NCBI RefSeq assembly: GCF_000455245.1
Contig: NZ_HG005166.1
Span: 320,195 to 366,064 of the forward strand
Length of the DNA stretch: 45,870 nucleotides
DNA from: Nesterenkonia massiliensis
GTDB lineage: Bacteria > Actinomycetota > Actinomycetes > Actinomycetales > Micrococcaceae
Direction: 5' to 3'
Shown here: in pieces, positions 32,725 to 41,500 of the stretch
Numbering within the stretch: the first letter of the stretch is position 1
How the letters are laid out: the number at the start of each line of letters is the position of its first letter
Program-made: the position numbers and the translations under genes
Notes under the pieces: generated by a model
Database searches by the model: none
Seen by the model: the letters and a program-made list of their open reading frames with translations, nothing else
What the model was told of the DNA's origin: nothing

Positions 32725-34257
32725 ATGTCTGTGCTGAGTGACCGACTGGATAACAATCCGCATCTGCTGAGCTCAGATGTGGAGTGGATTCATGCACTGG
32801 TCAGTGACTGGCAGCTGCTCTCCGACCTGGCCTTCTCTGACCTGGTGCTGTGGTTCCCGCATACCGAAGACGGCGTGATCGCAGCTCAGGACCGCTCCTA
32901 TGTGGCGCTGGCCCAGGCCAGGCCCTCCACCACCCAGACGCTGATACACCGCGATGTGGTGGGGGACCGGATCCGCGCGGACCTGAAACCCATGGTGGAG
33001 CGGGCCTGGGTGGCTCAGGTGGAGACAAACTCCTCTGACCAGGGGCAGCCATCGCCGGGGCGGATGCGGGTCACCGCTGTCCCGCTGGTCCGTCCCGATG
33101 CCCACGGCCGCCCACGCACCGTCGCGGTGATCACCATGCACTTCTCGGTCTCGGCACTGCGCACACCTTCCCGGCTTGAACTGACCTACCGACGCTGCGC
33201 CGCCGATCTGCTCTCGATGGCCGCCGAAGGAGCCTGGCCGGATTCAAGTCATGAGTTCACCGGCTACTCCGGGGCACCGCGCGTAGGTGATGGGCTGCTG
33301 CGCCTGGACGCTGAAGGGCAGATTACCTTTGCCAGCCCCAACGCAGTTTCGGCGTTGCTGCGCTTAGGGGTCAATGACACTCTCGAGGGCCGCTCGCTGG
33401 CGGGTATCGGGGCAGAGCTGCAGCGAGCCACCGGGGTGGTGGTGGATGAATCCCAGCCGCTGATGCTCACCGGCCGACGCGCCATGCGTGCTGAACTGGA
33501 GGCTCACGGGGCCGCCGTCACGCTGCGGTCTATTCCGCTGCGCCGCGAAGGCAAGCGGTTCGCCGCCCTGGTGCTCTGCCGGGACGTCACCGAGCTGCGC
33601 CGTCGGGATAAGCAGCTGATGAGCAAAGACGCCACCATCAAGGAGATCCACCACCGGGTGAAGAACAACCTGCAGACTGTCTCGGCGCTGCTGCGCATGC
33701 AATCACGCCGGATGGATTCCCAGGAGGGGCGCGAGGGCCTGCGCCGAGCGATGCGCCGGGTGGAGACCATCGCGATGGTGCATAACTCGTTGTCCCAGGG
33801 ACTTGAGGACACCGTGGATGTCGATGAGCTGATGCGACGTCAGCTGCGGCTGGCGGCTGAGATGGCGGAGTCTGACAGGACCGCGGTGACCGAGCTGGTG
33901 GGCAGCTTCGGACAGCTGCCTCCAGATATGGTGACTCCGCTGGCACTGGTGCTGACTGAGATTGTCGCCAATGCGGTGGAGCATGGATTCAGCGACGATC
34001 CTGAGCATAAGACCATTCACGTGTCTCTGCGGGTGGACCGGCATACTGATGCGGCTGGCCGGCAGCGGTTGGATATTGAACTCACCGACGACGGCGTGGG
34101 CTTGCCTCAGGAGGGCTGGGAGCCTGGCCTGGGGCTACAGATTGTTAAAACACTGGTGCGCGGAGAGCTCTCGGGATCCATCGCCTGGGACAGCAGCCCG
34201 GCGGGGACGAAAGTAACTCTCCGCGCACCAATATTGGGATCAGAGGAGCGCAGCTGA
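32725..34257 (+). CDS. pdtaS: cytosolic sensor histidine kinase PdtaS
   Basis: 510 residues without membrane helices. Residues 1-150 match the PdtaS N-terminal GAF-like sensor (DLAFSDLVLWFPHTEDGVIA, RVTAVPLVRPDAHGRPRTVA). A PAS domain covers about 185-295 (GDGLLRLDAEGQITFASPNA). The HisKA_2 dimerisation helix carries the phosphoacceptor near His309 (EIHHRVKNNLQTVSALLRMQ). The ATPase domain has LTEIVANAVEHGFSDD, ELTDDGVGLP and GLGLQIVKTL. In mycobacteria PdtaS phosphorylates the ANTAR regulator PdtaR, which acts on RNA; no pdtaR is in this window. The ribosome site GGAAGGA precedes ATG 32725. Its stop is one base from the whiB1-like stop on the other strand. Confidence 0.93.
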   Translation: MSVLSDRLDNNPHLLSSDVEWIHALVSDWQLLSDLAFSDLVLWFPHTEDGVIAAQDRSYVALAQARPSTTQTLIHRDVVGDRIRADLKPMVERAWVAQVETNSSDQGQPSPGRMRVTAVPLVRPDAHGRPRTVAVITMHFSVSALRTPSRLELTYRRCAADLLSMAAEGAWPDSSHEFTGYSGAPRVGDGLLRLDAEGQITFASPNAVSALLRLGVNDTLEGRSLAGIGAELQRATGVVVDESQPLMLTGRRAMRAELEAHGAAVTLRSIPLRREGKRFAALVLCRDVTELRRRDKQLMSKDATIKEIHHRVKNNLQTVSALLRMQSRRMDSQEGREGLRRAMRRVETIAMVHNSLSQGLEDTVDVDELMRRQLRLAAEMAESDRTAVTELVGSFGQLPPDMVTPLALVLTEIVANAVEHGFSDDPEHKTIHVSLRVDRHTDAAGRQRLDIELTDDGVGLPQEGWEPGLGLQIVKTLVRGELSGSIAWDSSPAGTKVTLRAPILGSEERS

Positions 34258-34258
34258 G

Positions 34259-34507
34259 TCAGCTCGCCCGACGTGCCCGTGCGGCACGCCGCTTGAGGGC
34301 GCGACGCTCGTCTTCGCTCATTCCGCCCCAGACGCCGGCGTCCTGGCCGGTGTCCAGAGCCCACTGCAGGCAAGTATCCATTACAGGGCAGCGACGGCAG
34401 ACGCTCTTGGCTTCTTCAATCTGAAGCAGAGCGGGGCCGGTGTTGCCGACGGGGAAGAACAGCTCGGGATCCTTATCAAGGCATGCTGCTCGGCTGCGCC
34501 AATCCAT
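34259..34507 (-). CDS. whiB1: WhiB-family [4Fe-4S] transcriptional regulator (WhiB1-like)
   Basis: 82 residues. Four cluster ligands are visible: Cys9, Cys37, Cys40 and Cys46 (AACLDKD, SVCRRCPVMDTC). The GVWGG turn at 58-62 and a basic tail (ALKRRAARARRAS) complete the WhiB fold. WhiB1 binds sigma-A and is nitric-oxide sensitive through its cluster, and it is essential in Mycobacterium tuberculosis. The pairing with a convergent pdtaS and the short size favour WhiB1 over other paralogs. It starts at ATG 34507 with AAGGAG 12 nt upstream. A CRP-like palindrome lies 244 bp upstream, which matches known cAMP-receptor control of whiB1 in mycobacteria. Confidence 0.9.
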   Translation of the reverse strand: MDWRSRAACLDKDPELFFPVGNTGPALLQIEEAKSVCRRCPVMDTCLQWALDTGQDAGVWGGMSEDERRALKRRAARARRAS

Positions 34508-34697
34508 TGGGGATCACTACTCCTTGGGCACTGTCGTCTCAGGGGCGGGACGCCAGTTGGTCATGGGTGCTTCAGCTTGAAACGCTGCAGCAGGCCTGCG
34601 GCGGCGGTCATCCTGGTGCGAGAGTGGATGCCTCGAGAGCTTCGGGGCCGCAGGAGGGCTACTGGGTTTCGCTGAACGGGTACCTATCAAGGCTGGC

Positions 34698-34728
34698 ATG
34701 TTACGCGAAGGCAAACAAGACCTCTCAA
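34698..34728 (-). promoter_or_regulatory. candidate whiB1 promoter
   Basis: On the minus strand TTGAGA (34728-34723) and TAACAT (34703-34698) are separated by 19 bp, somewhat long. Transcription near 34691 would give a leader of about 184 nt and place the CRP-like site near -67. Confidence 0.35.
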
Positions 34729-34750
34729 TGGGTGAATTTTGCGTAAACTG

Positions 34751-34766
34751 TGTGTGATTTATCACA
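34751..34766. promoter_or_regulatory. CRP/GlxR-like site upstream of whiB1
   Basis: TGTGTGATTTATCACA matches the CRP/GlxR consensus TGTGA-N6-TCACA at nine of ten specified positions. It also contains perfect arms TGTGAT and ATCACA around TT. It lies between whiB1 and the stop of the APH-fold kinase gene, in an AT-richer patch. Site prediction only. Confidence 0.5.
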
Positions 34767-36038
34767 TCAGTTTTTCTGGTTCTGGCCCATGATGGGCAAG
34801 CTGCCCGCTGAGCTGGGACGATGCAGCATCGACTCCGCTGTGGACAGAAAGTGCTCGAACTGCTCGGGCCTTCTGGCTCCAGGTGCCAAGGTAAGCAGGA
34901 CCGCGGCCGTCCGGGCTGCCAAGTCATCGGGATCATGGATGGCGGCCAGGTGATCCCAGAAGAGCTGGATATGTCTGTCTACCCCAGCGTAGCCCTGTGG
35001 ATCAAAGCTGGGAAGGGCGAGCATATGCGCGAAGAAAGTGGCGGCGTCGTCGGCGGCGTAACCCGGACCTACCGTATCGGTGTCAATGAGGGCACTCAGC
35101 GAGGTCGCCTGCTGGTCGACAAAGAGGTTCGCCGGGTGGAAATCGCCGTGGATGGGCACCAAAGGGCCAGGCTCGGGAAGCAGCCTCTGCCGGATGCCCA
35201 GCAGCAGATCATCGACCCGCTGTGTCGGTGCGCCCTGGGAGTGCAGCACTGGGCCGAAAGCCTGCACGCGGGAGGCCGCGGAGACCTTTGCGGGTAGCTG
35301 AAGTGCCTCAGCGCTGATGCTGTGCAGAGCCGAGAAGATCAATTCGGGGCCTATCTGAACTGCTGGATCAGGTGCGGTGGGTCGGTAGAGATGATGAGTC
35401 AGCGGTATGCCACGGGCGGCTTCACTGACGAGTATCCCGTCTCCGGCATCCCAGAGAGGTGGGGCTAACGCGCAGCTGTCGTGACGCTGCAGAAGGGTTC
35501 TGGACCGGCTGGGACGCACGGTTTTGATGTAGACATCCTCCACCGAGTCTGCCCCTCGCTGGAGGGTGAACCGGTGTACTGCTCGGCGCAGCGGGCGCAG
35601 CACCAGCAGCTCCCCGGAATGTACCTCCACTGTGGTTCCCCAGATTCTGCGCAGCAGTCTCGGAAGCGCCTGCTGGTCTTCCACCAGCACCAGACCTGGA
35701 AGTGCGGGGTCCTGCGGGAAGGCCCAGAGATGCAGTGCCCCAAGTGGTGAGTCCAGTCGAACCGCCTGCAGGGCCGCGCGCTGGTCATCGCTGAGCTTTA
35801 CCGTGGAAATGATGAGCATCAGCTTGGCCCCGCCGGAGTCGACCAGATATTTGGCGCTGGTCTCTGCACCGGGGCGGGTGTAAATCTGTTCTAGCCGCCA
35901 CTGGCCCACTCGAAGGCCAGCGGAACTCAGTGCCAGCTCCAGCAGCTCTCCGGCCTCCTCAGAGCGCAGCAGCTGCTCCAGTGCAGCCTGCGGTGCGGCC
36001 TGGTCTCCGTGACCGGAGTCTCCCATGGCAGAGATCAT
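34767..36038 (-). CDS. APH-fold phosphotransferase (aminoglycoside phosphotransferase/choline kinase superfamily)
   Basis: 423 residues from ATG 36038. A start at 36077 is also open but lies in a palindromic operator. The N-lobe (TSAKYLVDSGGAKLMLIIST and VEDVYIKTVRPSRSRTLLQ) holds the likely ATP lysine in VYIKTV. The catalytic loop is VPIHGDFHPANLFVD with Asp and Asn intact, and the metal Asp is in ALIDTDTVGPGYAADDAA. The substrate is unknown; such proteins phosphorylate small molecules or sugars, and nothing indicates drug resistance. TAAAAA seven nt before the ATG could be a -10 of a leaderless mRNA. It is divergent from the two-component operon, so the shared spacer may control both. Distantly related kinases lie at 42870-45364. 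Confidence 0.82.
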   Translation of the reverse strand: MISAMGDSGHGDQAAPQAALEQLLRSEEAGELLELALSSAGLRVGQWRLEQIYTRPGAETSAKYLVDSGGAKLMLIISTVKLSDDQRAALQAVRLDSPLGALHLWAFPQDPALPGLVLVEDQQALPRLLRRIWGTTVEVHSGELLVLRPLRRAVHRFTLQRGADSVEDVYIKTVRPSRSRTLLQRHDSCALAPPLWDAGDGILVSEAARGIPLTHHLYRPTAPDPAVQIGPELIFSALHSISAEALQLPAKVSAASRVQAFGPVLHSQGAPTQRVDDLLLGIRQRLLPEPGPLVPIHGDFHPANLFVDQQATSLSALIDTDTVGPGYAADDAATFFAHMLALPSFDPQGYAGVDRHIQLFWDHLAAIHDPDDLAARTAAVLLTLAPGARRPEQFEHFLSTAESMLHRPSSAGSLPIMGQNQKN

Positions 36039-36061
36039 GGTCCTATTTTTACCGCCTGCGA

Positions 36062-36077
36062 ATGAGAAAACTCTCAT
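36062..36077 (+). promoter_or_regulatory. palindromic operator, copy 1 (two-component operon)
   Basis: ATGAGAAAACTCTCAT has perfect 6-bp arms ATGAGA and TCTCAT around AAAC. It ends 46 nt before the kinase GTG at 36124. Extra half-sites TTTTCATT (36081-36088) and ATGAGAAAC (36108-36116) follow. The identical 16-mer occurs at 42347-42362 in the same orientation relative to its downstream gene, so chance is unlikely. Confidence 0.7.
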
Positions 36078-36123
36078 GGTTTTTCATTTCCGAAGCCTCG
36101 CAAGAGAATGAGAAACTAAGCGG

Positions 36124-37680
36124 GTGGTCCCGGAAGTCAGACAGAATCTCCCAGAACAGCAGGCCACGGGTCGGCGTCGACTCAGCCAGAGCTGGAGCAT
36201 GCGCCAGATCAGCGTGCGCTCCCGCATTCTGATGGCGGTACTGGGGTTGGCTGCACTCGGTCTGGTGGTGGCCGGATATACAGCTTTTGCTATCCAGCAG
36301 ATCCAGGTGGAATCCCGGATAAACGCCGAACTGCAGGCTGACTCCGAGCAGTTCCGATTACTCCACGACGTCGGCGTTGACCCGCGCACTGGTGAGAGCT
36401 TCTCCTCCCCGGCAGACCTCGTGCATATCGCCATGCAGCGCATTATCCCCACCCGCAACGAGGGTGCGGTGGGATTTGTCGACGGCGAGGTCGCCTTCAC
36501 CTCCGCAGTGGCCCCGGTGGCACTGGAGGAGGACGCTGAGCTCGTCGAGGCTCTGCGTCCCTATGCACTCTCTGACCGGGCCAGCTTCACCACCATCAGC
36601 ACCTCGCGCACCACCTACCGGGCCGCCGTCGTCCCCGTTCACGCCCAGACCACTGCCGAAGACATCGATGGACAGGACCATGAAGTAGCCACCTTCGTCC
36701 TGGCCTATGACCTCACCGCCGAACGAGGAGTCTTCGCAGACGGCTTCATCATCTATGCCATTGTCGCCGCCTTCTCTCTAGTGGTGGTGGCCGTGGTGGG
36801 ATGGATTGTGGCAGGCCGCGTCCTGCACCCAGTGCGCGTACTCGCAGGTGCTGCTCGGCGGATTGGGCGCGAGGATATCAGCGAGCGCATCCCAGTGGCA
36901 GGCGGCGATGATCTGGCGGAAATGACCAGAGCAGTCAACGAGATGCTCGAGCGCCTTGAAGGGGCCTTCCGTGCTCAGGACCAGCTGGTGGCCGATGTCA
37001 GCCACGAGCTGCGGACTCCGCTGACCATCCTTCGTGGCCACCTGGAGGTGCTTGATGTAGGAGATCCCGCCGATATCATCGCCACCCGGGAACTGGCCAT
37101 CGATGAGCTGAAACGGATGAACCGGGTCGTAGATGACCTCACCACGCTGGCTCAGGCCGAGCATCCTGAATTCGTTCAGCCCCAGCCCACTGATATCGGC
37201 ACCCTCACAGATGAAGTCTTCGACAAGGCAATCGCCTTGGGGCCCCGGCGGTGGACCATCGCTGAACGCACCGAAGCGGTGGCGATGCTGGACCGCGAAC
37301 GCATCACCCAGGCGTGGCTGCAGCTTGCCGCCAACGCCGTGAAGTTCTCTCCCGAAGGCTCCGTTATCTCCTTGGCCTCGCAAGTGCAGGGCGATGACCT
37401 CCTGCTAAGCCTGCGAGACCAGGGCGAAGGGATCGCCGAGGAGGACCAGCAGCGAATCTTCGAGCGGTTCGGCAGAACCGATAAGTCCAAGCCTGGGTCC
37501 GGGTTGGGGCTGCCCATCGTCGCAGCGATAGTCCGCGCACACGGCGGGCACGTAGTGGTCGAGTCACAACCCGGAGCCGGCGCGACCTTCACCATGGTGA
37601 TACCGGCTGGCATTGTGGAAGTCTCCGGATCCCAGGAAGGCCCGAGCGAACCAGACACAGAAGGGGAGGCTCCCGCATGA
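36124..37680 (+). CDS. membrane sensor histidine kinase
   Basis: 518 residues from GTG 36124, or 493 from ATG 36199, which lacks good ribosome-site spacing. Helix 1 is at about 36-58 (MAVLGLAALGLVVAGYTAF). A 145-residue extracytoplasmic sensor domain has no family I recognise. Helix 2 is at 207-230 (FIIYAIVAAFSLVVVAVVGW). HAMP spans about 231-283, and His294 lies in VADVSHELRTPLTILRGHLE. The ATPase boxes are LAANAVKFSPEG, LRDQGEGI and SGLGLPIVAAIV. The acidic tail (EGPSEPDTEGEAPA) is disordered. It is translationally coupled to the response regulator by ATGA. The palindromic operator upstream suggests autoregulation. Signal sensed is unknown; the envelope is likely. Confidence 0.92.
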   Translation: MVPEVRQNLPEQQATGRRRLSQSWSMRQISVRSRILMAVLGLAALGLVVAGYTAFAIQQIQVESRINAELQADSEQFRLLHDVGVDPRTGESFSSPADLVHIAMQRIIPTRNEGAVGFVDGEVAFTSAVAPVALEEDAELVEALRPYALSDRASFTTISTSRTTYRAAVVPVHAQTTAEDIDGQDHEVATFVLAYDLTAERGVFADGFIIYAIVAAFSLVVVAVVGWIVAGRVLHPVRVLAGAARRIGREDISERIPVAGGDDLAEMTRAVNEMLERLEGAFRAQDQLVADVSHELRTPLTILRGHLEVLDVGDPADIIATRELAIDELKRMNRVVDDLTTLAQAEHPEFVQPQPTDIGTLTDEVFDKAIALGPRRWTIAERTEAVAMLDRERITQAWLQLAANAVKFSPEGSVISLASQVQGDDLLLSLRDQGEGIAEEDQQRIFERFGRTDKSKPGSGLGLPIVAAIVRAHGGHVVVESQPGAGATFTMVIPAGIVEVSGSQEGPSEPDTEGEAPA

Positions 37681-38336
37681 CCTCAGTGCTGATCGTAGAA
37701 GATGAGGACCGCATCGCGTCCTTCGTGGAGAAGGGGCTCAGCTCTGCCGGCTACGCCACTGTGCGTGCCAAAACTGCAGGTGAAGGGTTCGAGTTCGCGC
37801 TCAACACCAACGTTGACCTCGCTGTTCTTGACCTCGGTCTGCCCGATGAGGACGGCCTGAGCCTGCTGGCGCGGCTGCGCAGCCGTGGTTGGGGCGCCCC
37901 GGTGATTATCCTGACAGCCCGCGGGGCGGCGGCAGACACCGTGCGCGGACTGGAGGCCGGAGCCGATGACTATATGGCTAAACCCTTCAGTATTGATGAG
38001 CTGCTGGCCAGAATCCGGCTGCGCCTGCGCTCAGGGTCAGCTGAGGAGCCGACCACGTTGACTGCAGGTGCTTTGACCCTTGACCTGCACGGTCGCACCG
38101 TACGCGTCGACGGTGTGGAACACGAACTGTCCTCCAGAGAATTCGCCCTGGCGGAGACCTTCATGCGCCACCCGGGGCAGGTGCTCAGCCGTGAGCAGCT
38201 GCTGGAGATGGTCTGGGGCTACAGCTTTGATCCGGGTTCCAACTTGGTGGATGTCTATGTGCGGTATCTGCGCGCCAAAATCGGTGCCGAAGCCATCCGC
38301 ACCGTCCGTGGTGTGGGGTACCGGCTAGACGTCTGA
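37677..38336 (+). CDS. OmpR/PhoB-family response regulator
   Basis: 219 residues. The receiver (1-115) shows the acidic pocket IVEDEDR, phosphoacceptor Asp52 (VLDLGLPDEDG), ILTARGAAADTV and the conserved lysine in YMAKPFSIDELLAR. The winged-helix effector (about 128-218) shows HELSSREFALAETFMRHPGQ, LEMVWGYSFDPGSNLVDVYV and IRTVRGVGYRLDV. It overlaps the kinase gene by four bases. The identical palindromes upstream of its own operon and of the small secreted-protein gene are the best candidates for its binding sites, although OmpR-family sites are more often direct repeats. The wall-anchored protein follows 230 bp later. Confidence 0.94.
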   Translation: MTSVLIVEDEDRIASFVEKGLSSAGYATVRAKTAGEGFEFALNTNVDLAVLDLGLPDEDGLSLLARLRSRGWGAPVIILTARGAAADTVRGLEAGADDYMAKPFSIDELLARIRLRLRSGSAEEPTTLTAGALTLDLHGRTVRVDGVEHELSSREFALAETFMRHPGQVLSREQLLEMVWGYSFDPGSNLVDVYVRYLRAKIGAEAIRTVRGVGYRLDV

Positions 38337-38424
38337 GCACCACGCCATCGGCCGCAGAAGTTCCCGAAGCCCTCCCCTTCGGCGCATGGCGCTGCTGCCT
38401 ACTGCTCGCACACCCCAGTGCTCC

Positions 38425-38456
38425 CTGGGAGTTCGCCCAATAGTTACTGGGAGTTC
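38425..38456 (+). promoter_or_regulatory. direct repeat upstream of the wall-anchored protein gene
   Basis: CTGGGAGTTC occurs at 38425-38434 and 38447-38456, 22 bp apart start to start, which is two helical turns. The first copy overlaps the palindrome CTCCCTGGGAG (38421-38431). It lies about 110 bp before the start codon, where an OmpR-type activator could bind. Inference from spacing only. Confidence 0.35.
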
Positions 38457-38566
38457 ACTTTGCTCTGATTCGCTGACAGGCGTTTGCACCCGGTCGCAGA
38501 GCCCTTTGCTGGTCTGCGCGGGGCCTGAGCCCAATCGCTGTCTGTTGATGAGGAATGTCTGCTTTT

Positions 38567-41500
38567 ATGAGCACTCAAGCTGACGCTGTGCACCCACAGC
38601 GCGCACGTATCGTCAAAGGTCTGGTCAGTCTGGGAGCGGTCGGTGCGCTCTTGGGCGCCCCGTTAGCCCCCGCCACTGCCACAACTGAACCTGTAGCGGA
38701 CCCGGAGGTTCCCGGTAGTCAGTCGGTGGTCGGCATCGAGCAGCTGGCTGTTTCCGTGGTCGGGGACGGAACGCGCACCGGCAATGAGGCAGTTCCAGTC
38801 AGCATCCACCTGTTCAACCCTGATGGGACGCTCAACGGCGTCACCGGCATTCCCTACGCAGGGGATGAGGACGGTCAGCACCGCTTCGTGCTCGGCGCTG
38901 ACCGGGATCAGGCCGGTGCCCTGCAATTATCGGCGGACGGCTCCACCCTGGTGATCGGCGGCTATGACGCCGAGCTAGGCGCAGCCACCAACGGTGCGCT
39001 CAGCGAACTGGGCACCCAGCGGGTGGTGGCGGCCATTTCCGCAGACGGCAGCGTGGATGTCTCCACCTCCCTGGCAGGTGCCTTCAGCGGCGGTCATATC
39101 CGCGGCGTCGCTGCCCTGGACAGCACCCGGTACTGGGTCGGCGGGCATGGCAATAACGATGCCCAGGCGCCCTATGATGCCGGCGTACTCACGGTTGAAG
39201 CCGGCGGAGATGACCCCGCCGTCGTCGTGCCTGGCAACTCCGGGCAGTTGCGTAACCACCGCGTGCCCGGCATTTACGATGGCCAGCTCTACGTCAGCTC
39301 CGACCGCTCCAATTACAGCGGCATTGTTCAGATCGGCAACGGAGTGCCCACCGAGACCATTGCCGAGGAGGAGTTCGAGGTGATCGCTGCCACCCCCGAG
39401 GGGCGTGATGTGCCGCATGACTTCGTCTTCGCCGGGGAGTACCTCTACGTGGCCTTCACCGAGGGTGATGAGCCCGCGCTGGTGCGCTACGCCGAGGTCA
39501 GCGGTTCCTGGGAGCCTGACTCCGCCTACCCGGGTGAATTCTGGGGTGTGGAGGCTGCTGAGACTGAGGACGGTGTGGCTGTTTATGCAACCCGCGGCTC
39601 CGGGTTCGGCAACGAACTGGTGCAGATCCTGGACACCAACGGCCTGGATGAGGCTTCCTCCCAGGTGATCGCTACCGCAGAGGAGAACTACGCGTTCCGC
39701 GGCGTCGCCTTCGCCCCCGGCTTTGCGCCCGGTGGAGCCGTCGAGCTTGAAGACCTCGAGCTGCTGCCGGCCGATCTCGACTGGCAGGTCCAGGTGCCCT
39801 ACGGGGAGGGTGATGCGCTTTCGGCAGTGCTCGGGGCCGACACCAACCCGCGGGCCCGATTCGAGCTGACCAGTGAGGAGATCACCGATCTCGGTTCAGC
39901 TGAGTTCCAGGTCAGCAGTGCCGATGAGGATGTGGTGACCGCGGACGCCGTCGTCATCAAGAACCACGACGACGGCACCTACAGCTTAAGCGCAGAGCCG
40001 CAGTCAGCAGGTATCACCGAGCTGCGGATCACCGCGACGCTGGAGGGCGAGAAGATCGCCGAATCCACGCTGCGCTACTGGGTCTCCGAGTCCCTGCCGG
40101 AGGAGAGCGCCCTGGCACATGTGGGTATGGCTGATGCCTCCACCGCCCAGGATGTCGGCGACGGGCATCTGCTGGTGGCTGACGACGACAGCCTCGGCAT
40201 CCGTCTCTACGGACCCACCTTTGACGTGCCGGTGAACTTCTTCCCCATCCAGGGCGAGGACCACGAACACATCCCCTATGAGCGGGCGCCCGGCGAGACG
40301 TGGGACATGGAGGCCTCTGCTCGGATGGACGACACGATCTTCTGGATCGGTTCCATCGGCAATTCGCGCTCCGGCAACGTGCGGCCCGACCGGGATACCA
40401 TCGCCGCCACTGAGCTGACCGGATCCGGTGCCGAGACTGAGCTAGAGACCCTGGGGTATGCTCGCGGCTTCAAGGACGCGCTGGTGGCCTGGGATAACGC
40501 CGATGGCCACGGCCTGGGCGCGGGCGCTTTCGGCTTCGAGCGGGCTGTGCAGCCCGGCTACTCGGTGGAGGGCCCGAACAGCCTCAACGTTGAAGGTGCG
40601 GCCATGGCACCTGACGGTCAGTCCCTGTGGCTGGCCTTCCGTTCCCCGCTGGTGGATCCTGAGGCCGGGGTCGGCAGCAATGATGTGCCCGAGAGCGCCG
40701 GCGATCACGCGCTGATCGTCGAGATCGCCGACATCTACGATGTCACCGTCAACGGCGCTGAGATTCACATCACCGATTACCACCTGCTGGACCTGGGCGG
40801 CCGGGCCATTCGCGGCATGGCCAATACCGGGGACGGACACTACGCCATCCAGGCGGGCTCCGCCGACGACGCGGGCAACTTCGCCATCTTCGGCTGGACC
40901 GGGGACCCCGACGATGCTCCGGTGGAGTCGGTCAACCAGATGGGCATGGCGTGGGACAAGGACGGCTCCTACGAGTCGCTGCCGCTGGTTCCTTCACTGC
41001 AGGATGGCACCAGCATCCGGGTGGTGCAGGACGTGGGAACCGTGGATCTCTACGACAACGGGATCGAGGCCCAGAGCTTGACTCCGGAGTTCATGAAGTT
41101 CTTCAGCCACGACTACGTGCTGGACTTCCAGGGCGCCTTTGCTGAAGAGGGCGCAGATCCCGATCCCGCCCCGCAGCCTGAGCCGGAGCTCACCCTTGGC
41201 GCAGAGCGGATCGAAGCCGGCGAGGAGATCACTGTGAAGGGCGCTGGCTTCAGCGCAGGAGAGCAGCTGCTGCTGCAGCTCAACCCGGAGCTGGGCACTG
41301 TGGAGGCTGATGAGTCCGGTGAGTTCAGTGTCACCGTGAGGATTCCCGAGGACATCCCGGCTGGCGACTACATGTTGCGGGCGCTGAACTCCGACGGCGA
41401 TGTGTTGGCCGAAGCTCCGTTGACAGTGACTGAATCTGCACAGGACGAGCCCACCGGGGTGCCGACGGATGAGGCGACGGTCGATCCGACCACGGATCCC

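Noticed and set aside
34508-34766. A plus-strand ORF upstream of whiB1
   Set aside because: No ribosome site or domain; it overlaps the whiB1 promoter region, and its composition does not look coding.
36075-36077. ATG 36077 as start of the APH-fold kinase at 34767
   Set aside because: It lies within the palindromic operator; ATG 36038 gives a more plausible start.
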